In this document: one piece after another, positions 34,665-42,389 of the stretch
Numbering within the stretch: the first letter of the stretch is position 1
Layout: the number at the start of each line of letters is the position of its first letter
Origin: JALVIU01 sp964462295
GTDB lineage: Bacteria; Atribacterota; JALVIU01
Assembly: GCA_964462295.1 (NCBI GenBank)
Contig: CAYWXH010000007.1
Location: forward strand, 1-49,500
Length of the DNA stretch: 49,500 nt
Reading direction: 5' to 3'
Translations under genes and position numbers: made by a program
Notes under the pieces: model-generated
What the model saw: only the letters and a program-made list of their open reading frames with translations
What the model was told of the DNA's origin: nothing
Database searches by the model: none

Positions 34665-35294
34665 TTGAGAATATTTATTGACAGAGAAGAAAAGGTTTTT
34701 GATTTCTCAGAAGATGAATCCAAAAATGTAGAAACAATCTTAAAAAAGATAGAGGAATTTGTATCAAAAGAAGGGAAAGTTTTTACAAGGATATCAGTTA
34801 ACGGAGAAGTTATAGATGACGAAAATAAGGATAGAATTCTCTCCCTATCCCCTGAAAAGGTAGAACAAATTTTACTTGATACGGCAAATCCCAGAGAGCT
34901 TTCTATAGAGGCCTTGGAAGAGCTTATAGAGTATCTTCCAAAACTTAAAGAAGGTACAGAAACTGTCGCTAAACTTTTATCTGTTGGCGAATATGAGAAG
35001 GGATATGCACTTTTTGCCAAGGTAATTGATGGGATAAATTGGTTTGTAAAGCTTTTAAAAACCTTACCTCCAGTTACAGGTATGAATTATAGTGAAATAA
35101 ATTACAAGGATAGTAATGTCTCAAGTGCCTTTTCATATTTTGAAAGAGTTATGAATAGCCTACTTGTAGCATTTGAAAAAAAGGATGATGCAAAAATTGC
35201 CACCCTTTTAAAGGACGAACTCTCGCCTGTATTAGATGAGTGGATAGAAATTGCAAAAATATTAAAAGATTATGTAGAAGGGCCGATAAATTAA
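34665..35294 (+). CDS. Unknown protein encoded between fliD and fliS
   Basis: 209 residues from TTG 34665, with AAAGGAGG 7 bases upstream. No family is recognised. The first ~60 residues look like a small alpha/beta unit (MRIFIDREEKVFDFSEDES ... ISVNGEVIDD). The rest is predicted helical and acidic (LSIEALEELIEYLPKLKEG, FSYFERVMNSLLVAFEKKDD, LSPVLDEWIEIAKILKDYV). No signal peptide or membrane segment. Starting 3 bases after fliD and ending 38 bases before fliS, it is very likely a flagellar accessory factor. A FliT-like export chaperone is one possibility, unproven. Confidence 0.8.
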   Translation: MRIFIDREEKVFDFSEDESKNVETILKKIEEFVSKEGKVFTRISVNGEVIDDENKDRILSLSPEKVEQILLDTANPRELSIEALEELIEYLPKLKEGTETVAKLLSVGEYEKGYALFAKVIDGINWFVKLLKTLPPVTGMNYSEINYKDSNVSSAFSYFERVMNSLLVAFEKKDDAKIATLLKDELSPVLDEWIEIAKILKDYVEGPIN

Positions 35295-35332
35295 TAAAGG
35301 GATGAATATATCGGACAAGGAGGTCACGAATT

Positions 35333-35719
35333 ATGTATTCACCGGCAACATATCAACAAGCATTTAATGAATATAAAAAGGCTGCAGTAAATACCTCTTC
35401 TCCAGGTGAGCTTATCTTGATGCTTTATAATGGACTTGTAAGATTTCTACGCCATGCAAAGCTTTCCTTACGAGAGAAAAATATAGAAGATGCCCACAAA
35501 TATATAATTAGAGCAGAGGATATTATTGAAGCCCTTCTTTCGGCATTGGATTATGAAAAGGGTGGGGAGATTGCAAAAAATCTTTCCATGTTGTATGACT
35601 ATGCCTATTGGAGACTTGTAGAGGCAAATGCAAAAAAGGATGAATCTATTGTTGATGAGGTGATAGAGATCCTAGAGCCTATAAGAGATGCATGGAAAGA
35701 GATTGTAAAAACTCGATAA
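35333..35719 (+). CDS. fliS: Flagellar export chaperone FliS
   Basis: 128 residues. FliS binds the flagellin C-terminus and keeps it unpolymerised before export. Visible family segments: YQQAFNEYKKAAVNTSSPGELILMLYNGLVRFL near the start (seen here in parts), IEDAHKYIIRAEDIIEALLSALDYEKGGEIAKNL in the middle, and LYDYAYWRLVEAN. AAGGAGGT precedes the ATG by ~9 bases. Last gene of the flaG-fliD unit; flagellin itself is not in the window. Confidence 0.94.
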   Translation: MYSPATYQQAFNEYKKAAVNTSSPGELILMLYNGLVRFLRHAKLSLREKNIEDAHKYIIRAEDIIEALLSALDYEKGGEIAKNLSMLYDYAYWRLVEANAKKDESIVDEVIEILEPIRDAWKEIVKTR

Positions 35720-35808
35720 AAAATCAGAGACTAAGGTAGAAAAAAATCTGAAAATGTGATATCATATAGGTGTGGTAATTAATTATTCCCTTATAAGGAG
35801 GTATATAA

Positions 35809-35985
35809 ATGGTAGTGAAAGTTGATGAGGAAACCTGTATAGGTTGTGGAGTTTGTGAAAGCATTTGTCCAGAAGTTTTTAAGATGGGTGATGATGGAAA
35901 GGCAAAAGTTTTAAAGCCAGAGGGAGCAGATTGCGCACAAGAGGCAGCAGATGCTTGTCCTACTGGTTCTATCACAGTAGAGTAA
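35809..35985 (+). CDS. Single-cluster 4Fe-4S ferredoxin, Thermotoga type
   Basis: 58 residues; a small cytoplasmic electron carrier. Cys10, Cys13, Cys16 (CIGCGVCESICPEVF) and Cys50 (ACPTGSI) bind one cubane cluster. Cys20 and Cys42 match the disulfide pair of the 60-residue Thermotoga maritima ferredoxin, which it resembles along the whole length (for example GDDGKAKVLKPE). ATAAGGAGG precedes the ATG. It is followed by a strong terminator, so it is probably monocistronic; no clear promoter was recognised in 35720-35808. It points to an anaerobic lifestyle using ferredoxin-linked enzymes. Confidence 0.95.
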   Translation: MVVKVDEETCIGCGVCESICPEVFKMGDDGKAKVLKPEGADCAQEAADACPTGSITVE

Positions 35986-36013
35986 TTTTTGTATTTTATT
36001 AAAGGTAAATTCA

Positions 36014-36049
36014 AAGGGCTGGGATATTTATCCTAGCCCTTATTTTTTT
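36014..36049 (+). terminator. Rho-independent terminator after ferredoxin gene
   Basis: A 12-base-pair stem AAGGGCTGGGAT / ATCCTAGCCCTT (one G-T wobble) with an ATTT loop is followed by TATTTTTTT. It ends the ferredoxin transcript. Confidence 0.9.
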
Positions 36050-36072
36050 GAAAAAAAGTTCGATAGATCCTA

Positions 36073-36101
36073 TTGATTTAGGCATTTTTTTCTGTTATAC
36101 T
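36073..36101 (+). promoter_or_regulatory. Sigma-A-type promoter of the TPR/coiled-coil pair
   Basis: TTGATT (36073-36078), a 17-base spacer and TATACT (36096-36101). The start would be near 36108, with AAAGGGGTGAT before ATG 36137. Confidence 0.6.
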
Positions 36102-36136
36102 TAAATAAATGCTAAAAACCAAAGGGGTGATTTGTA

Positions 36137-37348
36137 ATGAAAAGGAAGAGTTTATATACAATTTTTTTTGTGGCTTTAGTTTTTTCCCTTTTTCTTTCTA
36201 CAGTTTCTTTTTCTTTAGGTATAAACATATATAGACCATTTCAAAATCTTACTAAAAATGATGATTTTGATTGGTTAAATCTTGCCTTTCCTCAAATAAT
36301 ATATGATACTCTGTTTCCAAATTATGATGTAGAGTTTTCTTCCTCTGTAAAAGATGTAAATATAAGTGGAAGATTTTCAAGCATAAAAGGGGGTATTGTC
36401 CTTACTGTAGATATTATACGAAAAAACGGCAGTAATGATACTTCTTCTCTGATAATTGGAAATCCCCATGCCCCTCTCTCTATCCGAAATGCCCTTTCTA
36501 ACTTTATAATGGCAAAGCTTCACCTTAAGGCAGTAGAACTTCCTGTGTACCCAGAAGATGCCCTTATGGCATATTACAGAGGTGTTTATTATAAATATAT
36601 AGGGGAAGAGACTTATAAAAATTCGAGCTATCCTTCACAGGCCCCGTGGAAAATTGCTATCAATTACTTAAGAGAGGCAGTGAAAGTAGCACCAAATTTC
36701 AAAGAGGCATATAGAGAACTTGCCCTTGCATTTAAAGAAACAAAGTGGTACTCAGAAGAGGTAAGGGCATGGTCTTTTTATGTTAATCTTGCCAATGACT
36801 ATGAGAAAAAAAAGGTTGCAAAATTTATATCCACTGCATACTTTAACTTGGCTTACTCTTTTTATGAAAAGGGGAGAAAAGATGTTGCAATCTCTTATCT
36901 TCAAGAGTCTACCTCCTATAATCCAAAAAATATAAAGGCACATTACTGGCTTGCCCGTACATACTATGATCTAGGAAAACTAAAAGAGGCTGAAAATGAA
37001 TGGAATATAGTAATATCTCTTAATGCAAATTATAAGAGTGCAAAATATTTTAAAGAAAAGGTTGAGAAGGCTTTAAAATATGGAAAAGAGGCATATGACT
37101 ACTTTGAAAAAGGATATTTGGCATACAAGAGGGGAGATATAGACCTTGCCATTGATTATATGAATAAGGCTATGGAGTTAAATTACAAGTTTATGGATAC
37201 ATACTATTGGCTTGGGAGAATAGAAATAGAAAGAGGAAATTATAAAGGGGCTCTAAATTATTTAAAACAGGGTCTTGAGGTAGATCCAAATGATAAAAAG
37301 ATTTTATATCTTATAAAAGTGGCAAAACGTAAACTTAATAAAAAATAA
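36137..37348 (+). CDS. Secreted tetratricopeptide-repeat protein
   Basis: 403 residues. A signal peptide (~1-30, ending near TVSFSLG) is followed by a ~110-residue non-repeat domain (FPQIIYDTLFPNYDVEF ... IRKNGSNDTSSLIIGN) and then at least five TPR motifs from ~145 onward: AINYLREAVKVAPNFKEAYRELALAF, STAYFNLAYSFYEKGRKDVA, KAHYWLARTYYDLGKLKEAE, FEKGYLAYKRGDIDLAIDYM, DTYYWLGRIEIERGNYKGAL. It is likely an extracytoplasmic scaffold. It is followed 20 bases later by a membrane-anchored coiled-coil gene, so the two may form a cell-envelope unit. Partner and role are unknown. Confidence 0.85.
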   Translation: MKRKSLYTIFFVALVFSLFLSTVSFSLGINIYRPFQNLTKNDDFDWLNLAFPQIIYDTLFPNYDVEFSSSVKDVNISGRFSSIKGGIVLTVDIIRKNGSNDTSSLIIGNPHAPLSIRNALSNFIMAKLHLKAVELPVYPEDALMAYYRGVYYKYIGEETYKNSSYPSQAPWKIAINYLREAVKVAPNFKEAYRELALAFKETKWYSEEVRAWSFYVNLANDYEKKKVAKFISTAYFNLAYSFYEKGRKDVAISYLQESTSYNPKNIKAHYWLARTYYDLGKLKEAENEWNIVISLNANYKSAKYFKEKVEKALKYGKEAYDYFEKGYLAYKRGDIDLAIDYMNKAMELNYKFMDTYYWLGRIEIERGNYKGALNYLKQGLEVDPNDKKILYLIKVAKRKLNKK

Positions 37349-37368
37349 GATAAAAGGAGGATAGGGGA

Positions 37369-38442
37369 ATGAAGACTTATCATTGGGTTTTAATAGTACT
37401 TGTTGCCTTTATTCTTGGTATGGCTGCAATGGCAATCTTTTCAAATGCAAAGATTGCAAAAATTGAAAAAGATTGGAATAATAAACTTGAAACAGTAAGG
37501 AATGAGTTGACTCAGGTAAAGGGTGATCTTGAAAAGAACAAAGAGTTGGTAAAAGAAAAAGAGGCAGACATAGCATCACTTAATCGTGCACTTGAGAAAA
37601 AAAATGAGAGCTTAAAAGAACTTGAAAAGAGTATCGCAACCTATAAAGAAAAGCTTGATAAAGTTGAAACTGCTTTGGAGAAAGAAAAGGCAAGAGAAAA
37701 AGAACTTACGGCAAAATTACAAGAAATTACTAAAGAGCTAAAAGATGTAAATAATACCCTTACTCAAAGGGAGCAGGAACTTATAGCCCTAAAGACAGAG
37801 GTTGCTCAAAAGGACGAAAATATAAAAAATCTAAATGAGAAACTTAGTAAAGAGAAGAAGAAGGTAGAGAATTTAACTACTACACTTTCTAAGAAAGATA
37901 GTAAAATAGAAGAACTTAAAAAAACATTGTCTGATAAGGACAAAACCATTCAGTCTTTAAAGGAAGAGATAGTCCAGAGAAAAAATGAAGCAAATAATAT
38001 AGAAAAGGTAATTGATAAGCTAAATCAGAAGCTTATGGAAAAGATCAAAGAGATTGCCAATTTTAAGGAGATATTTAGAGAAAAAACCTCTTCTTATGAG
38101 ACTAAAATTGAGAAACTCAACAAATACTTTAAGGGTGTATCTTCAGAACTTGGTAAAAGATTAGAAGAACTTGAAGGCTACAGGAAGTCCTTAAAAGATC
38201 TAAATAAGGAGTTAGATAATCTTAAAGGGCAAATTGCTATGCTGAAAAAGGAAAATGCATTACTTAAAGAAGAACTTTCAAATTGTAAAGAAACAGAAGA
38301 GACATTGGGAAATTTGAAAAAGCAGTTTAGTTCTTTGGAAGAGGAAAACACCAAATTAAAGGAGCAAATCCTAAGCCTTCAAGAGGAAAATACAAAACTT
38401 AAAAATGAGGTAGAAGGAAATTATAGAAAAACTACACCTTAA
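37369..38442 (+). CDS. Membrane-anchored long coiled-coil protein
   Basis: 357 residues. One N-terminal transmembrane helix (~5-25, WVLIVLVAFILGMAAMAIF) is followed by an almost uninterrupted Lys/Glu/Leu heptad region to the C-terminus (LEKKNESLKELEKSIATYK, LKEQILSLQEENTKLKNE). AAAGGAGG precedes the ATG. It is in one transcription unit with the TPR gene. Such proteins can act as spacers or envelope tethers, but low-complexity coiled coil gives no specific homology. It should not be called an SMC or chemoreceptor: no ATPase or signalling domain is seen. Confidence 0.8.
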   Translation: MKTYHWVLIVLVAFILGMAAMAIFSNAKIAKIEKDWNNKLETVRNELTQVKGDLEKNKELVKEKEADIASLNRALEKKNESLKELEKSIATYKEKLDKVETALEKEKAREKELTAKLQEITKELKDVNNTLTQREQELIALKTEVAQKDENIKNLNEKLSKEKKKVENLTTTLSKKDSKIEELKKTLSDKDKTIQSLKEEIVQRKNEANNIEKVIDKLNQKLMEKIKEIANFKEIFREKTSSYETKIEKLNKYFKGVSSELGKRLEELEGYRKSLKDLNKELDNLKGQIAMLKKENALLKEELSNCKETEETLGNLKKQFSSLEEENTKLKEQILSLQEENTKLKNEVEGNYRKTTP

Positions 38443-38451
38443 TTTGACAAA

Positions 38452-38535
38452 TGCCGAAGGCGGGATTCGAACCCGCACAAGCTTGCGCTCACCAGGTCCT
38501 GAACCTGGCGCGTCTGCCAATTCCGCCACTTCGGC
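38452..38535 (-). tRNA. tRNA-Leu (CAG)
   Basis: Acceptor stem GCCGAAG/CTTCGGC with A73, anticodon loop TTCAGGA between CCAGG/CCTGG, a long class II variable arm and a GGTTCGAATCC T-arm. 3' CCA is not encoded. A minus-strand promoter lies 7 bases before the mature 5' end. Confidence 0.96.
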
Positions 38536-38548
38536 CTTTATCCCATAT

Positions 38549-38577
38549 AGTATATTATATAAATATAGTTTAGTCAA
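38549..38577 (-). promoter_or_regulatory. Promoter of tRNA-Leu
   Basis: Minus strand TTGACT (38572-38577), a 17-base spacer and TATACT (38549-38554). The predicted start is at ~38542, 7 bases before the tRNA. Confidence 0.7.
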
Positions 38578-38613
38578 GATCGGTGTTTGTAAATTTAAGG
38601 GGGAAAATAAAAA

Positions 38614-39882
38614 ATGAGAAATGTGGTTGCCATGATTTTGGCAGGGGGGCAAGGAACACGCCTTAGTGTTCTTTCCGAAAAGAGGGCAAAACCTGCAGTT
38701 CCCTTTGGTGGAAAATACAGGATAATAGATTTTGCACTTAGTAACTGTGTAAATTCAGGAATTTATACTGTAGGTGTCCTTACTCAATACAGGCCCTTTT
38801 CCCTTATTGACCATATAGGGATAGGGAAGTATTGGGATTTAGATAGACTTACGGGGGGTGTTAAGATTCTACAACCTTACGAAGGTAGAGAGGGGTTTGA
38901 TTGGTATAAAGGCACAGCAGATGCAATATATCAAAATCTTGATTTTATCGAAAGATATTCCCCGGATTATGTACTTATTCTCTCTGGAGACCACATTTAT
39001 AAGATGGATTATAATGAAATCATAGATTTTCATATCCAACATAATGCAGATGTAACTATCTCTGCTATTGAAGTCCCATGGGAGGAGGCAAGTCGTTTTG
39101 GAATTATTACAAGAGATAATGAAGGAAGAGTAATAAAATTCCATGAAAAGCCAAAAAAACCCGAGAGTAATCTTGCCTCTATGGGGATTTATGTATTTAA
39201 TTTTTCATATTTAAAAGAAATAACTACAGAGGATGCATCTAACCCCTCTTCCTCTCATGATTTTGGAAAAGATATAATCCCATCTATAATAGATAAATCT
39301 CGTGTGTATTCATATATATTTAGGGGTTATTGGAGAGATGTGGGGACGATTCAATCATATTGGGAGACAAATATGGATCTTTTGCAAGATTTGCCCCCTT
39401 TAAATTTGTATGACCCAAATTCTGTTATATATACAAGAAGTGAGGAAGAACCTCCAGTTAAATTCTCTTTAAATTCTAAGGTAAAGAGGAGTCTTTTGTC
39501 TAATGGATGTATTATAGAGGGAGAAGTTATAAATTCTGTGCTTTCACCAGGTGTATATATAGAGGAGGGAGCGATAGTTAAGGATTCTATAGTTATGTCA
39601 TTTACCAGGGTGTGTAAAGGGGCAGTACTTGATAGGGTAATTTTAGATAAGTATATATATGTAGGAGAAGGGGCATATTTAGGATACGGCAATGATAGCA
39701 CACCTAATAAAAGGGAGCCCGATAAGTTAAATACTGGTATTACAGTTGTAGGTAAGGGTGCTAAAATCCCTAATGGTATAAAGATTGGAAGAAATGTGAG
39801 AATAGACCCTGATGTAAAGATTGAGGATTTTCCAACCGTAGAATTTATAGAAAGTGGAGAAACTATATCAAAAAATAATTGA
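38614..39882 (+). CDS. glgC: Glucose-1-phosphate adenylyltransferase
   Basis: 422 residues; makes ADP-glucose for glycogen synthesis. N-terminal nucleotidyltransferase: MILAGGQGTRLSVLSEKRAKPAVPFGG, YRIIDFALSNCVNSG, WYKGTADAIYQN, LSGDHIYKMDY, HEKPKKPE and GYWRDVGTI. The C-terminal left-handed beta-helix has SVLSPGVYIEEGAIVKDSIV repeats. AAGGGGG is ~12 bases before the ATG. No glgA or glgB gene is adjacent. Its stop codon lies in the -35 of the greA promoter. Confidence 0.94.
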   Translation: MRNVVAMILAGGQGTRLSVLSEKRAKPAVPFGGKYRIIDFALSNCVNSGIYTVGVLTQYRPFSLIDHIGIGKYWDLDRLTGGVKILQPYEGREGFDWYKGTADAIYQNLDFIERYSPDYVLILSGDHIYKMDYNEIIDFHIQHNADVTISAIEVPWEEASRFGIITRDNEGRVIKFHEKPKKPESNLASMGIYVFNFSYLKEITTEDASNPSSSHDFGKDIIPSIIDKSRVYSYIFRGYWRDVGTIQSYWETNMDLLQDLPPLNLYDPNSVIYTRSEEEPPVKFSLNSKVKRSLLSNGCIIEGEVINSVLSPGVYIEEGAIVKDSIVMSFTRVCKGAVLDRVILDKYIYVGEGAYLGYGNDSTPNKREPDKLNTGITVVGKGAKIPNGIKIGRNVRIDPDVKIEDFPTVEFIESGETISKNN

Positions 39883-39907
39883 CAGTTTATGATGAATCTT
39901 TTATAAT
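39879..39907 (+). promoter_or_regulatory. Perfect-consensus sigma-A promoter of the greA-lysS run
   Basis: TTGACA (39879-39884), exactly 17 bases, TATAAT (39902-39907). The predicted start is 39914, leaving a 43-base leader to greA. The -35 overlaps the glgC stop codon. Confidence 0.85.
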
Positions 39908-39956
39908 AAAGCTTAATCTAAATATAAAGGAAATATTTCAAAGGAGAGGGATTTGT

Positions 39957-40430
39957 ATGAAGGATGAAAAAGTAATGCTTACACGTGAGGGACTGGAAAA
40001 ATTGCAAAAAGAACTCAAATATCTTAAAGAGGTAGAGAGACCTGAAGTGGCTCAGAAGATACAAGAGGCCCTTGCATTTGGAGATTTAAGTGAAAATGCT
40101 GAATATGCTGCTGCAAAGGATAGACAGGCTTTCGTAGAAGGTAGAATACTTTCCATTGAAAAGATTTTAGAAAATTATGAATTAATAGAGGATGGCAAAA
40201 AGAAAGATGGTGTAGTTTCTGTAGGAAGTAAAGTAAAAATAAAGGATATGAAGACTAAAACCACATTAGAATTTACTATTGTAGGGTCACCTGAAACAGA
40301 CCCTCTCTCTGGAAAGATATCAAGAAATTCTCCTTTAGGGAAGGCTTTACTGGGTAAAAAGAGAGGTGAGGTGATAAGCGTAAAAGTTCCTGCAGGACTT
40401 GCAAAATATAAAATTCTTAAGGTTGAATAG
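39957..40430 (+). CDS. greA: Transcript cleavage factor GreA
   Basis: 157 residues from ATG 39957, with AAGGAGAGGG 7 bases upstream. An in-frame ATG at 39879 would start within the promoter and is rejected. GreA rescues backtracked RNA polymerase. The N-terminal coiled coil reads LTREGLEKLQKELKYLKEVERPEV ... FGDLSENAEYAAAKDRQAF, with the acidic tip Asp/Glu of LSENAEY. The C-terminal FKBP-like domain ends GLAKYKILKVE. Followed by lysS after 9 bases, a common pairing. Confidence 0.96.
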   Translation: MKDEKVMLTREGLEKLQKELKYLKEVERPEVAQKIQEALAFGDLSENAEYAAAKDRQAFVEGRILSIEKILENYELIEDGKKKDGVVSVGSKVKIKDMKTKTTLEFTIVGSPETDPLSGKISRNSPLGKALLGKKRGEVISVKVPAGLAKYKILKVE

Positions 40431-40439
40431 GAGGTAGAA

Positions 40440-41951
40440 GTGCCTGGTGGAGAAAGAGGAGTACAGATTTTAGAAACAGCAAAGGAAGAGATAAAAAAAC
40501 TAAGGGAAGAAGGTATAGAACCATATGCCTATAAGTATGATAGAGATAGTTATATAAATGAAATACATGAGAAATATAAAGATATAAAAGTTGATGAACT
40601 TATTGAAGATTATGTATCTATAGCAGGTCGTTTAATGGCTATAAGACGACATGGAAAGGCAAGTTTTGCTCATATTTCAGATATCTCTGGGACTATTCAA
40701 TTATATATAAAGAAAAATGAGGTTGGGGATTTTTCATACAATCTTTTTAAAAGGTTAAATGTAGGAGATATCATAGGGGTCAAAGGCTATATTTTTAAGA
40801 CAAGGACAGGGGAGCTAACTATTTTAGTAAAAGAGCTTACCCTCCTTTCCAAGTCTATAAGGCCTCTTCCTGAGAAGTGGCATGGTCTCCGTGATGTAGA
40901 AACAAGGTACAGAAAACGCTACCTTGACCTTATCGTAAATCCTCGTGCCAGAGAGATCTTTATTCTAAGAAGTAAGTTGATCCACTATATGAGAGATTTC
41001 CTAGATGAACACGATTTTTTAGAAGTAGAGACACCTATTTTACAACCCCTTTATGGTGGGGCTATGGCTAAACCTTTTAAAACTTATCATAATGCACTTG
41101 ATATGGAGATGTATCTAAGAATTGCCCCTGAGCTTTATCTTAAAAGACTTATCGTAGGTGGACTTGAAAAGGTATATGAAATAAATAAAAATTTTAGAAA
41201 TGAAGGCATTTCTATAAGGCATAATCCAGAATTTACTATGATGGAACTATATGAGGCATACAATGACTATATTGGGATGATGAAATTTACAGAAGAAATG
41301 ATAGTTGCCATACTTGAAAGATTAGGCCTAGGAACCAAGCTTACATATCAGGAACATGAACTTGACTTTTCCCTCCCGTGGAAGAGAATAACCTTTATCG
41401 AGGCAATCGAAGAATACTCTGGATATAAAGTTTCTGAAATGTCAGATGAGGAGATCTTATCACTCCCTGATAAGCTTGATATGGAAATAGTAGGTGGAGT
41501 GACAAAGTATAAAGTCCTTAAAGAACTTTTTGAAACATATGCAGAGGATAATTTTATTCAACCAACCTTTGTTATGGATTATCCCACAGAGATTTCTCCA
41601 CTTTCTAAGAAAAAGAGGGGAAATCCTGAATTTGCAGAGAGATTTGAACTGTTTATAGCTGGTCAAGAGGTAGGAAATGCATACTCTGAGCTTAATGACC
41701 CAGAAGACCAATTACAAAGATTTTTGAAACAGCAAGAAGAGAAGAAAAAGGGTGATGTAGAGGCCCATGAGATAGATTATGATTACATAGAGGCATTGGA
41801 ATATGGAATGCCCCCTACTGCTGGATTGGGTATTGGAATAGATAGATTGGTTATGATTGTCACAGATTCTCCCTCTATAAGAGAGGTAATACTCTTTCCT
41901 CATCTGCGAAGAGAAAAGGATAAGGAAGACTTAAGCGATAAAGGGGAATGA
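40440..41951 (+). CDS. lysS: Lysyl-tRNA synthetase, class II
   Basis: 503 residues from GTG 40440, with TAGGAGGTAG just upstream. N-terminal OB-fold anticodon domain (DYVSIAGRLMAIRRHGKASFAHI), then the class II core: motif 1 around HDFLEVETPILQPLYGGAMAKPF, motif 2 KNFRNEGISIRHNPEFTMMELYEAY, motif 3 GLGIGIDRLVMI. Length and motifs are normal. The stop overlaps rqcP by 4 bases. Confidence 0.97.
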   Translation: MPGGERGVQILETAKEEIKKLREEGIEPYAYKYDRDSYINEIHEKYKDIKVDELIEDYVSIAGRLMAIRRHGKASFAHISDISGTIQLYIKKNEVGDFSYNLFKRLNVGDIIGVKGYIFKTRTGELTILVKELTLLSKSIRPLPEKWHGLRDVETRYRKRYLDLIVNPRAREIFILRSKLIHYMRDFLDEHDFLEVETPILQPLYGGAMAKPFKTYHNALDMEMYLRIAPELYLKRLIVGGLEKVYEINKNFRNEGISIRHNPEFTMMELYEAYNDYIGMMKFTEEMIVAILERLGLGTKLTYQEHELDFSLPWKRITFIEAIEEYSGYKVSEMSDEEILSLPDKLDMEIVGGVTKYKVLKELFETYAEDNFIQPTFVMDYPTEISPLSKKKRGNPEFAERFELFIAGQEVGNAYSELNDPEDQLQRFLKQQEEKKKGDVEAHEIDYDYIEALEYGMPPTAGLGIGIDRLVMIVTDSPSIREVILFPHLRREKDKEDLSDKGE

Positions 41952-42223
41952 GGCTCGATAAGTATTTAAAACTTACAAGGATTCTAAAAAGAAGGACACA
42001 GGCAAAGGAACTCTGTGATGAAGGAAAGATCTATATAGACAATAGAGTGGCAAAGGCAAGTACCAGTATTAAAGTTGGTCAGATAGTTACTATTAACTTT
42101 AAAAGGAGAAAGGTGATATTTGAGGTATTAAATGTACCTGAAGGAAGTGTAAGAAAAAGTGAAGCAGATACACTTTATAGGATTTTGAGGATAGAAGAAA
42201 ATGAATATAATGATGAGATCTAA
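41948..42223 (+). CDS. rqcP: RqcP-like S4-domain ribosome quality-control protein
   Basis: 91 residues; close to Bacillus YabO/RqcP, which binds stalled 50S subunits with RqcH and promotes alanine tailing. The S4 domain reads MRLDKYLKLTRILKRRTQAKELCDEG (in parts) and KASTSIKVGQIVTINF. In Bacillus yabO lies close to divIC and the S1 gene yabR; here eno is inserted between. It overlaps lysS by 4 bases. Confidence 0.9.
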   Translation: MRLDKYLKLTRILKRRTQAKELCDEGKIYIDNRVAKASTSIKVGQIVTINFKRRKVIFEVLNVPEGSVRKSEADTLYRILRIEENEYNDEI

Positions 42224-42371
42224 AAATTTTATCTTTTATCCTCCCTCTCTTTATTTTCCTCTATTAGATGGACCTAATAATATACTTAGAGAACCCATAT
42301 TTTTTAGTCCAGATATAAAAATAAGTGATATAATGGAGAAAGACAATTTTGTATTTTATCTATTTCATTAA
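42201..42371 (+). CDS. Possible small hypothetical protein, 56 residues
   Basis: An open frame from ATG 42201 (inside the rqcP end) to TAA 42371, filling almost the whole rqcP-eno spacer. It begins MNIMMRSKNFIFYPPSLYF and ends FVFYLFH; rich in Phe, Tyr, Ile and Pro. No family is recognised. The ribosome-binding site is weak (GAAGAAA), and ATG 42210 or 42213 are equally possible. It may be a chance frame in A+T-rich DNA. The region also carries the eno promoter candidate. Confidence 0.3.
   Translation: MNIMMRSKNFIFYPPSLYFPLLDGPNNILREPIFFSPDIKISDIMEKDNFVFYLFH
42326..42334 (+). promoter_or_regulatory. Extended -10 promoter candidate for eno
   Basis: TGATATAAT, an extended -10 (TGN-TATAAT). The corresponding -35 (AGTCCA) is poor. 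The start would be near 42341, ~50 bases before ATG 42390, with AAGGAGGTG in the leader. Confidence 0.4.
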
Positions 42372-42389
42372 AATAGAAGGAGGTGTACT

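Noticed and set aside
37369..38442. Chemoreceptor or SMC-like protein
   Set aside because: Only heptad repeats and an anchor are seen; no signalling hairpin or ATPase motifs.
39879..39956. Longer GreA starting at 39879
   Set aside because: That start is inside the TTGACA-17-TATAAT promoter; ATG 39957 has AAGGAGAGGG and gives the normal GreA length.
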